Shown here in pieces: positions 1 through 6,923 of a stretch of DNA of 14,134 nucleotides. Both the position numbers and the translations under genes were made by a program. The stretch's first letter is position 1, and the number at the start of each line of letters is the position of its first letter. The notes below the pieces were generated by a model that saw only the letters and a list, made by a program, of their open reading frames with translations, had not been told where the DNA came from and did not search any database. The DNA is taken from contig CAJUGZ010000090.1 in NCBI GenBank assembly GCA_910585855.1, forward strand, positions 1-14,134, given 5' to 3'. Origin of the DNA: an uncultured Lachnospiraceae bacterium. GTDB taxonomy: Bacteria; Bacillota_A; Clostridia; Lachnospirales; Lachnospiraceae.

Positions 1-242
1 TTTCATGCAGGGTGTGAAAAAAAAGGGGCGTGTTTAGCCCGGATGATAGGAAAGGGGATAGTTTATGGTTGGAAAAATCCTTCCTTGCATCAATTATGTT
101 TCGGCTGGAATGAGGGCGAATTGCGCCTCGGTCTGTCCGGTTGGATCAAAGAAAAGGCAGAAGTCTTAGAACTTCTTGCTTTTTGGAAACCGGAACAGCA
201 GGCTGCCCACCGTTTTTGAATTTGGCGTCCTATTTGGCGTCC
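1..242 (-). repeat. Intergenic repeat element, copy 1 (left-truncated by the window edge)
   Basis: Read on the minus strand, this stretch aligns along its length with the elements at 5469 and 13901. Shared blocks are GGACGCCA, CTGCTGTTCC, TTCTAAGACTTCTGC, ATCCAACC, GCGCAATTCGCCC, CAGCCGAAAC and GGGCTAAACACGCCCC followed by T8. Two shared blocks fold: AGAAGT/ACTTCT and GGCG/CGCC around CAATT. The outer motif is duplicated, with TTTGGCGTCC at 221-230 and again at 233-242. On the plus strand a frame is open from base 1 to a stop at 217-219, but copy 3 breaks this frame, so I do not call a gene. The element continues beyond the window. Confidence 0.8.
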
Positions 243-548
243 TCCCTCCATTCTCCAATTCCAAAAGATTTATTGAAGTTTTTTATGTAGTGGTTACTGA
301 TTAATGATTACTTATTTCTTGTCATTTTTAATAAAATTAATGGAGAATAATTATGCAATATATAGAAAATAAAAAAAGATAGAAATTTTGATTGTATTTT
401 TTCAAAAAATGTTGTACAGTTATGTTGCACAAAAATTATGCAAATAAAGTGCAATTATAATGCAATAAATAAAATTTATTTCGTAATAAAGTTTGTATAT
501 TGTATAAAATTGCGGAAAAATTGCAAAAAAAGGAACGGAGGTTTTATT
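243..548 (+). promoter_or_regulatory. AT-rich leader of the maltose operon with repeated TGCAA motifs
   Basis: No gene is seen in these 306 bases. The distal part is very AT-rich and holds three similar motifs, ATTATGCAATA (350-360), ATTATGCAAATA (435-446) and ATAATGCAATA (457-467), plus an inverted pair TTGCAC (425-430) and GTGCAA (449-454). This clustering suggests an operator for the operon's regulator, but I cannot name the regulator. A TATAAT lies at 456-461 without a good -35 at the normal distance, so the promoter is not assigned. No convincing catabolite (cre) site was seen. The ribosome binding site of the first gene is GGAGG at 537-541. Confidence 0.4.
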
Positions 549-2825
549 ATGAGTGGTACGGCAAAAGATACGAAAATTTCAGTAATTGCACCTTTATCTG
601 GAATGATTGTTGCATTGGAAGAAGTTCCAGATCCTGTGTTTTCTGAAAAAGCATTGGGAGATGGTGCTGCGATTATTCCAGAAGACGGAAAAATCTATAG
701 TCCGGTAAATGGAAAAGTTGCAACAGTTGCGGCAACAAAACATGCATACGGATTTGAATCAGAGGATGGATTAGAAATCTTGGTGCATTTTGGGCTGGAA
801 ACGGTTGGCTTGAATGGGGAAGGCTTTACCGTGTATAAACAGGAAGGCGATTTGGTAAAAGTCGGAGATTTGGTAGCAGAGGCAGATGTTGCATTGATTA
901 AAAGCAAAAATTTGAATTTAATTACACCAGTGCTTTTATGTGATGGAATGGATGGAAAACAGATGACGGTATGTTCTGGAAAAGTAAAGGCAGGTCAAGA
1001 TGCGGTTCTGCTTGTAACGGAGGAAGAAAGTTCTAGAAATTCTGGGTTAGAAGAGGCAAAAACGGCAGTAGTGGAAACAGCTTCAACGGCAGAGAATCGT
1101 TCTTCAGCAGGAAAAAGCGGTTCGAGTCAGGGAAGCAGTTCTGGATTGAACAGTTCTTCGGATACGGAAAAAAAGAAAATGGGAATTAATTTTGATTTTC
1201 TTCAAAAGTTAGGAAAGGTATTAATGACAGTAATTGCTGTCATGCCTGCTGCCGGGTTGATGCTTAGCCTTGGAAAGTTGATTCAGATGGGCGGCGCAGA
1301 TATTCCTGCTGTTTTAACGATTGGAAGCACGATGGAAAATATCGGATGGGCAATTATCAATAACCTGCATATTTTGTTTGCGGCTGCTATCGGTGGTTCT
1401 TGGGCAAAGGAACGGGCAGGCGGTGCTTTTGCAGCAATTATTTCTTTTATTTTGATAAATTGTATTACCGGAGCTGCTTTTGGTGTGACTAGTGGGATGT
1501 TAAATGAGCCGGGAGCAGTGGTTTCTTCTCTGTTTGGACAGGAGATGCTGGTAGAAAATTATTTTACTTCTGTATTGGGCGCTCCTGCTTTAAATATGGG
1601 TGTGTTTGTAGGAATTATCGCTGGTTTTGTAGGCGGTGCAGTTTATAATAAATATTATAACTTTCGGAAACTGCCGGATGCACTGTCTTTCTTTAATGGA
1701 AAACGGTTTGTTCCGCTTGCAGTAATTGCTTATTCTACTGTAATTTCTCTTATTATGGCAGTGATATGGCCGGTTGTACAGACTGGAATTAATGCATTTG
1801 GAGTATGGATTGCAAATTCCTCTTCTTCTTCTCCGGTTTTAGCACCGTTTATTTATGGAACATTGGAGCGTTTGCTGCTGCCGTTTGGATTACATCATAT
1901 GCTGACTATTCCGATGAATTATACTTCTTTTGGCGGAACTTATTTGATTCAGACCGGAATTAATGCGGGTTCAGAAGTGTTTGGGCAAGATCCGCTCTGG
2001 CTTGCTTGGGTAACGGATTTGATTAATTTTAAAGATGCCGGAAATATGGCAGCTTATGAAAATTTAATGACTACAGTAACACCGGCTCGTTTTAAAGTTG
2101 GTCAGATGATCGGGGCAACAGGGCTTTTGCTTGGAATCGCACTTGCTATGTATCGCCGGGTAGATGCAGATAAGAAAAAGAATTATCGTTCGATGTTTGT
2201 TTCTACTGTATTGGCTGTATTTTTAACTGGTGTAACAGAACCGTTGGAATTTATGTTTATGTTCTGTGCTTTGCCTTTGTATGTGGCTTATGCTGTGCTG
2301 CAGGGATGTGCGTTTGCAATGGCAGGAATTGTGGATTTGCGTTTACATTCCTTTGGAAATTTGGAATTTTTAACACGTGTTCCTATGTCTTTAAAGGCAG
2401 GACTTGGCGGAGATATTATTCATTTTTGCATTTGCTGTGTTGCCTTTTTTGCAATCGGATATGTAGTTGCTTATTTTATGATTGGAAAGTTTCAGTTTGC
2501 TACACCGGGACGGCTTGGGAATTATACGGATGAAAATGAAGAGTCTGGCGGCGAGGCAGCGGCTTCTGAAACAGGAAATAAAGGCGGACAGAATAGCCAG
2601 CCGGAACGTATTATTGCATTGTTAGGTGGTCGGGAAAATATTACTTTGGTAGATGCTTGTATGACACGGCTTCGGGTAACGGTAAAAGATCCTGAGAAAG
2701 TGGCAGATACGGCTGCTTGGAAGGCAGAGGGTGCACTGGGGCTTGTGAAAAAAGATAATGGAATTCAGGCGATTTATGGTCCGAAGGCAGATGTGCTGAA
2801 GTCTGATATTAATGATATTCTTTAG
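549..2825 (+). CDS. malT: PTS permease IIABC, maltose/glucose type
   Basis: Membrane permease that imports a sugar while phosphorylating it, using phosphate passed from HPr. The 758-residue protein reads IIA-IIC-IIB. The IIA-Glc-like domain (about 8-160) has the paired histidines H65 and H80 in LVHFGLE, with H80 the expected phosphorylation site. A Ser/Gly-rich linker (about 165-210) leads to the membrane IIC domain (about 211-640), which carries the motif FGLHHMLTIPMNYTSFGGTY. The IIB domain has its active cysteine C704 in DACMTRLRV. The start at 549 is chosen over the upstream in-frame ATG at 438 because GGAGG lies 7 bases before it and IIA begins here. The IIC motif resembles maltose/glucose permeases of the MalT/PtsG group as I remember them. 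The downstream phosphatase and malQ favour maltose, but glucose remains possible. Confidence 0.88.
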   Translation: MSGTAKDTKISVIAPLSGMIVALEEVPDPVFSEKALGDGAAIIPEDGKIYSPVNGKVATVAATKHAYGFESEDGLEILVHFGLETVGLNGEGFTVYKQEGDLVKVGDLVAEADVALIKSKNLNLITPVLLCDGMDGKQMTVCSGKVKAGQDAVLLVTEEESSRNSGLEEAKTAVVETASTAENRSSAGKSGSSQGSSSGLNSSSDTEKKKMGINFDFLQKLGKVLMTVIAVMPAAGLMLSLGKLIQMGGADIPAVLTIGSTMENIGWAIINNLHILFAAAIGGSWAKERAGGAFAAIISFILINCITGAAFGVTSGMLNEPGAVVSSLFGQEMLVENYFTSVLGAPALNMGVFVGIIAGFVGGAVYNKYYNFRKLPDALSFFNGKRFVPLAVIAYSTVISLIMAVIWPVVQTGINAFGVWIANSSSSSPVLAPFIYGTLERLLLPFGLHHMLTIPMNYTSFGGTYLIQTGINAGSEVFGQDPLWLAWVTDLINFKDAGNMAAYENLMTTVTPARFKVGQMIGATGLLLGIALAMYRRVDADKKKNYRSMFVSTVLAVFLTGVTEPLEFMFMFCALPLYVAYAVLQGCAFAMAGIVDLRLHSFGNLEFLTRVPMSLKAGLGGDIIHFCICCVAFFAIGYVVAYFMIGKFQFATPGRLGNYTDENEESGGEAAASETGNKGGQNSQPERIIALLGGRENITLVDACMTRLRVTVKDPEKVADTAAWKAEGALGLVKKDNGIQAIYGPKADVLKSDINDIL

Positions 2826-2959
2826 TAGGAGGACGCCGAAAGTCAAAGGAAGTGCTATTCTGGGTTCGCTTGTAATTATATGGTTTTTTGTTGGCGGAAG
2901 AAGTTTTGGAATTGTTTACTATGATTTTATGATTTAGTTTGATTGAGGTGAGGAATTGT

Positions 2960-3826
2960 ATGAAGTTGTTGACTTTGAATACACATAGCCTTCAAGAAGA
3001 GGGGTATCCTCAAAAATTGGAGCAGTTTGTTTCGGTGATTCAAAAGGAAAAGCCAGATTTGATTGCTTTGCAGGAGGTGAATCAGTCGGTGTATGCTCAG
3101 CTTGCAAAGTCGGAACTTTTGCAGGGGTGGGTTTCTTGTCCAGATGGGATTCGGATTGGGCAGGATAATCATGCTGCACAGACAGCTTTTCGGCTTTGGA
3201 AAGCTGGGATAGATTGTTCTTGGACTTGGATATCGGCAAAAATTGGGTATGGTATTTATGATGAAGGAATGGCTCTTTTATGTTTGAATCGGAAAATTGC
3301 AGAGGTGGAGTCTTTTTTTATTAGCAGTTGTCAGGATTATCAGAATTGGAAGACACGACGGGTGCTTGGGGTGCGGATGAAGGGATGCAGTCATTGGTTT
3401 TATACGGTTCATATGGGCTGGTGGCAGGATGAGGAAGAACCTTTTTTGGAGCAGTGGAAGCGGTTAAATATGACTTTGGAACAGAAAAAGGAGGCAGGTG
3501 CAGTTTGGCTTTTGGGGGATTTTAATAGTCCGGCGGAGTTTCGGGGACAGGGGTATGACTGTATTTGTCAGAGCGGATGGCAGGATACTTATCAGCTGGC
3601 GGAACAAAAGGATAGTGGGATTACGGTAGAGGGATGCATTGATGGGTGGAGAGAATTTAGTCAGGAGCAGACGATGCCAAAAGGGATGCGGATGGATGGA
3701 ATCTGGTGCAGTCAAAAGTTGCCGGTGAAGTATTCGAAAGTGTTGTTTAATGGGGAAAATGAAGCGAAAGTATCGGATCATTTTGGTGTTTTGATTGAGG
3801 CAGATGTGGATGCAGAGAGATTTTGA
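2960..3826 (+). CDS. mapP: Endonuclease/exonuclease/phosphatase-fold protein, probable maltose 6'-phosphate phosphatase
   Basis: This 288-residue protein belongs to the DNase I-like metal-dependent hydrolase fold. Visible active-site motifs are N7 in LTLNTHS, the metal ligand E39 in LIALQEV, H151 in YTVHMG, D187/N189 in LLGDFN and D273/H274 in VSDHFG. No signal peptide is seen, so it acts in the cytoplasm. The ATG at 2960 is preferred over a TTG at 2939 because GAGGTGAGG (2945-2953) is correctly spaced before it. The family includes nucleases and sugar or lipid phosphatases. In Enterococcus faecalis the gene directly downstream of malT encodes MapP, which removes phosphate from maltose 6'-phosphate. 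The same position here, followed by malQ, supports that function by context. A nuclease role cannot be excluded from sequence alone. Confidence 0.78.
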   Translation: MKLLTLNTHSLQEEGYPQKLEQFVSVIQKEKPDLIALQEVNQSVYAQLAKSELLQGWVSCPDGIRIGQDNHAAQTAFRLWKAGIDCSWTWISAKIGYGIYDEGMALLCLNRKIAEVESFFISSCQDYQNWKTRRVLGVRMKGCSHWFYTVHMGWWQDEEEPFLEQWKRLNMTLEQKKEAGAVWLLGDFNSPAEFRGQGYDCICQSGWQDTYQLAEQKDSGITVEGCIDGWREFSQEQTMPKGMRMDGIWCSQKLPVKYSKVLFNGENEAKVSDHFGVLIEADVDAERF

Positions 3827-3870
3827 TGTTTTAGTGTTGCTGGGATTTTTATATATTAGGAGGGTTTATA

Positions 3871-5373
3871 ATGAAACGAACATCTGGGATTTTACTTTCG
3901 ATTAGCAGTTTGCCTTCTCGATATGGGATTGGCTGCTTTTCGAAAAGTGCTTATGATTTTGTAGATTGGCTTAAGGAAGCAGGACAGACTTATTGGCAGA
4001 TATTGCCGCTTGGATCAACTAGTTATGGGGATTCTCCTTATCAGTCTTTTTCTACTTTTGCCGGAAATCCTTATTTTATCAGTTTGGAGGCCTTGATTGA
4101 AGAGGGTGTTTTGACAGAGGAAGAGTGTGAGGCAGCGGATTTTGGAGAGTTAGAGGATGATATTGATTATGAGAAACTTTATCAAAATCGATATCCTTTG
4201 CTGCGGAAGGCTTATGAGCGCAGTGACATTAGTAAAAATAAGGATTATCTTCGTTTTGTAGAAGATAATAAGTGGTGGCTTTCGGACTATGCTTTGTTTA
4301 TGGCAGTGAAAGAACGATTTGGCGGAGTGGAATGGACACAGTGGGCGGAGGATATTCGGCTTCGCTGGGGATTTGCTATGGACTATTACCGGCGGGAGAT
4401 GTACTTTGAAATTGAGTTTCAGCAGTATATGCAGTTTAAATTTTTTGAGCAGTGGTATGCGTTAAAAGAGTATGCTAATCAAAAAGGGATTCGTTTGATT
4501 GGGGATATTCCTATTTATGTGGCAATGGACAGTGCAGATACTTGGGCGCACCCGGAATTGTTTCAGTTAGATGAAAAGAATGTGCCTTATGCCGTGGCAG
4601 GATGTCCGCCGGATGGATTTTCGGCTGACGGGCAGCTTTGGGGGAATCCACTTTATCGCTGGGAATATCATAGAAGTACAGGGTATGCTTGGTGGATTTC
4701 CCGGTTAGAGTATTGTTTTCGGCTTTATGATGTGGTGCGGATAGATCATTTCCGTGGATTTGATGAATATTATTCGATTCCTTATGGAGCAGAGTCGGCA
4801 AAGGTGGGACATTGGGAAACCGGACCAAAGATGGAGCTGTTTCGAGCTGTAGAGCAGCGGCTTGGATGGCATGAGGTAATTGCAGAGGATTTGGGGTATG
4901 TGACAGATTCGGTACGGCAGTTGGTTTCTGAAAGCGGATTTCCGGGGATGAAAGTGTTGGAGTTTGCTTTTGATTCTCGGGATTCTGGATCGGCAAATGA
5001 TTATCTGCCTCATAATTATAGTGAAAATAGTGTGGCTTATACTGGAACACATGATAATGAAACGATTGTTGGATGGTTTGATTCAATTACGGATGAGGAA
5101 CGGACGGCAGCACGGGAATATCTTTGTGATTTATATACACCGAAAAAACAGCTTTATAAAAGTTTTATTGCTTTGGTGATGCGGAGTAATGCAAAGTGTT
5201 GTATTGTTCCTATGCAGGATTATCTTGGGTATGATAATGGTTGTAGGATGAATACGCCTTCTACGGTGGGGAAGAATTGGCGGTGGAGATTGACAGAAAA
5301 GGAGTTGACAAAAGGGCTGCAGGAAGAGATTTTGGGGATGACTTTGCGGTATGGGCGTATGAATTGGGAGTAG
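3871..5373 (+). CDS. malQ: 4-alpha-glucanotransferase (amylomaltase)
   Basis: GH77 enzyme that transfers glucosyl units between alpha-1,4-glucans, turning maltose and maltodextrins into glucose and longer chains in the cytoplasm. The length of 500 residues is typical. The N-terminal signature runs through YWQILPLG and DSPYQSFSTFAGNPYFISL. Catalytic residues are placed as in the Thermus enzyme: nucleophile D292 in VVRIDHFRGF, acid/base E339 in AEDLGYV and D395 in GTHDNET. AGGAGG at 3858-3863 sits 7 bases before the ATG. It is the third gene of the operon, 44 bases after the phosphatase, and is followed by an intrinsic terminator. It needs unphosphorylated maltose, which fits a phosphatase between it and the PTS. 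Confidence 0.97.
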   Translation: MKRTSGILLSISSLPSRYGIGCFSKSAYDFVDWLKEAGQTYWQILPLGSTSYGDSPYQSFSTFAGNPYFISLEALIEEGVLTEEECEAADFGELEDDIDYEKLYQNRYPLLRKAYERSDISKNKDYLRFVEDNKWWLSDYALFMAVKERFGGVEWTQWAEDIRLRWGFAMDYYRREMYFEIEFQQYMQFKFFEQWYALKEYANQKGIRLIGDIPIYVAMDSADTWAHPELFQLDEKNVPYAVAGCPPDGFSADGQLWGNPLYRWEYHRSTGYAWWISRLEYCFRLYDVVRIDHFRGFDEYYSIPYGAESAKVGHWETGPKMELFRAVEQRLGWHEVIAEDLGYVTDSVRQLVSESGFPGMKVLEFAFDSRDSGSANDYLPHNYSENSVAYTGTHDNETIVGWFDSITDEERTAAREYLCDLYTPKKQLYKSFIALVMRSNAKCCIVPMQDYLGYDNGCRMNTPSTVGKNWRWRLTEKELTKGLQEEILGMTLRYGRMNWE

Positions 5374-5390
5374 AAGATTAAAAAGCGAAA

Positions 5391-5446
5391 AGTTCTGGGG
5401 TTTCTGCATGAGGTTATTGAATTGGCAGAAACCTTAGAATTTTTTT
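5391..5446 (+). terminator. Intrinsic terminator of the maltose operon
   Basis: The arm AGTTCTGGGGTTTCTGC (5391-5407) pairs with GCAGAAACCTTAGAATT (5425-5441), allowing G-U pairs, and a run of T follows. It begins 17 bases after the malQ stop codon. Confidence 0.85.
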
Positions 5447-5468
5447 GTGTGATAATATTTAATAAATC

Positions 5469-5802
5469 GGACGCCAGATTCGAAAACCGTGAACAACCTG
5501 CTGTTCCAATTCTCCAAAAAGTAAGAAATTCTAAGACTTCTGCAGTTCCATGTATCCAACCGAACAGACCGGAGCGCAATTCGCCCACATGGCAGCCAAA
5601 ACGAAACGGATATCTTAAACGATGCTGCCTAACACAAAATAATTCCGTTCCGATACAGATGTGGGCTAAACACGCTCCTTTTTTTTCACACACTGCATGG
5701 AAGCAGTATGTGAAAAAAATCTTAGTTTTTTGAGCAGAAGTCAAGAACTTCTAACTTTTCTCCAAAGTCACTGCAGGTTGTCCACGGTTTTCAAATCTGG
5801 CT
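5469..5802 (+). repeat. Intergenic repeat element, copy 2 (apparently full length, with long inverted arms)
   Basis: The complete form of the element seen at both window edges. The left arm (5469-5543) starts GGACGCCAGATTC and ends GACTTCTGC. The right arm (5734-5801) is an imperfect reverse complement of it, sharing GAAAACCGTG, ACAACCTGC, AGAA and ACTTCTGC blocks, so the 334 bases can fold as one large hairpin. Between the arms lie the conserved block GAGCGCAATTCGCCC, GGGCTAAACACGCTCC with a T run, and a central hairpin at 5679-5719. The minus strand is open across it and shares short peptides with copy 1 (GELR, GLxGW, AEVLE), which probably reflects repeat identity rather than a protein. 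Confidence 0.8.
5679..5719. terminator. Bidirectional terminator-like hairpin inside repeat copy 2
   Basis: The arms TCACACACTGC (5686-5696) and GCAGTATGTGA (5703-5713) pair with one mismatch around a 6-base loop. T8 precedes the stem and A7 follows it. A stem between T and A tracts can act as an intrinsic terminator for transcription from either side. Copies 1 and 3 show the equivalent stem cut by the window ends. Confidence 0.6.
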
Positions 5803-5862
5803 GTTTCTTGACCCCGGAGCAAAAAAGAATCTTATCCAGACTTTTATATTTTATAAGAATTT

Positions 5863-5915
5863 TTTGATTATAATAAGATTGCAGTATGATAATATTTCGA
5901 CACTATATTTCGACA
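5863..5915. promoter_or_regulatory. Promoter-like region with two tandem Spo0A boxes
   Basis: Two exact matches to the Spo0A box TGTCGAA lie on the minus strand at 5896-5902 and 5909-5915, within a direct repeat of ATATTTCGACA with a 13-base period. Rightward, TTTGAT (5863-5868) and TATGAT (5885-5890) are spaced 16 bases and would place the start over the boxes, which suggests repression. Leftward, TATAAT (5872-5867 on the minus strand) would place the boxes just upstream of its -35 region, which suggests activation. No gene follows in either direction over the 5803-6156 gap. A rightward transcript could end at the left inversion site, whose stem is followed by T7. Confidence 0.5.
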
Positions 5916-6025
5916 AAATTTGATGGTGTGGAAAGTTTTTTAAGGTGGGATTATTTTTTTATTAAGATGTGGATTTTTTGAAAAAATGCTGAGTTTTCCT
6001 GATAAAATAGGTATAAAAAATAAAA

Positions 6026-6060
6026 AAAATGCAACACTTGTTAATAAAATGTTGCATTTT
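6026..6060 (-). repeat. Left recombinase site (inverted copy)
   Basis: On the minus strand the site reads arm AAAATGCAACATTT, spacer TATTAAC, arm AAGTGTTGCATTTT. The arms are inverted repeats with one mismatch. On the plus strand the site is also a stem followed by T7, so it may double as a terminator for transcripts entering from the left; leftward it could terminate the recombinase message. Confidence 0.7.
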
Positions 6061-6156
6061 TTTATTACACTTTTTATATCGGTGCTTTGCTAAAATACTT
6101 TATAGTTTTCCAAAAATTTTTTTAAAATTTCTTTTTTCGATTCTGGCGTTACCCTG

Positions 6157-6747
6157 TTATAAAGAAATTTTTAAATAAACTTCATCCCGTTCTTCTTGTT
6201 CAATACTTAGATATCGTTTCGTGATATTGTAGGAAGAATGATTATAGAGTTCCATTAAGAGAGCAGGTGGTGTTCCTTGTTTCCATGCATGATAGCCAAA
6301 AGTTTTTCTTAGGGAATGGCAGCTAATATGTTTATCTAACCCAGCAGCTTTGGCAGCAGTACAGATAATCCGATAGGCTTGTGAACGGCTGATTGGATCT
6401 TTTTTTCCTTTTTGACTTGGAAATAGATATTGTTCTTTTTGATAGTGGTTTTTGAGGAAAGAAAAAGAAAGATAATTTTTTAAGGCGGTGCAGACTGAGC
6501 GATTGAGTGCAATGGAACGGGATTTGCCGGTTTTTTGTTCAATGATTTCTAAATGCTTTTTAATGGTTTTATTTTTTTCATCATAGATATCTTTCCATTT
6601 GAGGGTTAGAAGATCCGAAATACGAAGGGCAGTATTAAGCCCTAGTATAATAAGAGTGTAGTTTCTTGGATTCGGTTTTTGCAGAGAATAGTAATTTTTA
6701 AATTGATTTAATGTGTTTTTGTTTTTAATAGGTTGTGTTGTACTCAT
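6157..6747 (-). CDS. Tyrosine site-specific recombinase, FimB/RecV-like
   Basis: A compact 196-residue recombinase that is almost entirely catalytic domain, like the invertases that flip phase-variable promoters. All six catalytic positions can be assigned: R42 in TALRISDLL, K72 in EQKTGK, H144 and R147 in CHSLRKTFGYHAW, H170 in YNHSS and the nucleophile Y179 in TKRYLSI. There is no arm-binding N-terminal domain, which argues against a phage or ICE integrase. The ATG at 6747 is preceded by AGGAGG (6756-6761, read as CCTCCT on the plus strand). The gene lies between two opposed recombination-type sites and its promoter probably overlaps the right site, which would allow autoregulation. Its natural targets could also include other loci in the genome. 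Confidence 0.92.
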   Translation of the reverse strand: MSTTQPIKNKNTLNQFKNYYSLQKPNPRNYTLIILGLNTALRISDLLTLKWKDIYDEKNKTIKKHLEIIEQKTGKSRSIALNRSVCTALKNYLSFSFLKNHYQKEQYLFPSQKGKKDPISRSQAYRIICTAAKAAGLDKHISCHSLRKTFGYHAWKQGTPPALLMELYNHSSYNITKRYLSIEQEERDEVYLKISL

Positions 6748-6806
6748 GATGAGATCCTCCTGTTTTCCTGATAAATTCAGCTTATTTTTTAATTATGTTG
6801 TTTCTA

Positions 6807-6841
6807 AAAATGCAACATTTTATTAACAAATGTTGTATTTC
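6807..6841 (+). repeat. Right recombinase site
   Basis: The site reads arm AAAATGCAACATTT, spacer TATTAAC, arm AAATGTTGTATTTC. The first 23 bases are identical to the reverse complement of the left site, including the asymmetric spacer that sets the direction. The site ends 82 bases before the csrA start codon, and weak -10-like hexamers (TATATT 6842-6847, TATGAT 6850-6855) lie just outside it, so inversion could replace their upstream half. Confidence 0.7.
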
Positions 6842-6923
6842 TATATTGGTATGATGGCTGATAGAATTTTTCCTTTTTGGGTAAAGAAGAAAGAATTGGG
6901 TTTGGAAAACAAGGAGGTTTTCT

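Larger units (their letters stand above)
6026..6841. mobile_element. Candidate invertible DNA segment carrying its own recombinase gene
   Basis: The segment is bounded by two 35-bp sites in inverted orientation that match at 32 of 35 positions. It contains a complete tyrosine recombinase gene on the minus strand and its likely promoter. Sites with paired arms around a short asymmetric spacer are what tyrosine recombinases bind and cut, and opposed sites give inversion rather than excision. Inversion would turn the recombinase gene and its promoter toward csrA and flagellin at 6924. That inversion occurs is inferred from structure; a single sequence cannot show both orientations. Confidence 0.6.

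Noticed and set aside
438..548. Upstream in-frame start of the PTS gene giving 37 extra residues
   Set aside because: The extension is Lys/Asn-rich AT-biased sequence without a ribosome binding site and overlaps the operator-like motifs; the ATG at 549 has GGAGG and begins the IIA domain.
2828..2837. GAGGACGCC motif after the PTS gene, as at the ends of the repeat elements
   Set aside because: Only about 9 bases match and nothing else of the element follows; chance is likely.
4511..5086. 191-codon minus-strand frame inside malQ
   Set aside because: Shadow of malQ, whose catalytic residues are all in place on the plus strand.
5422..5733. 103-codon open frame on the plus strand across repeat copy 2
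   Set aside because: It starts inside the malQ terminator stem and is not preserved in the other copies of the element.
5220..5744. 174-codon open frame on the minus strand
   Set aside because: It spans the malQ 3' end, its terminator and repeat copy 2. The equivalent frame is broken in copy 3, and no ribosome binding site was seen.
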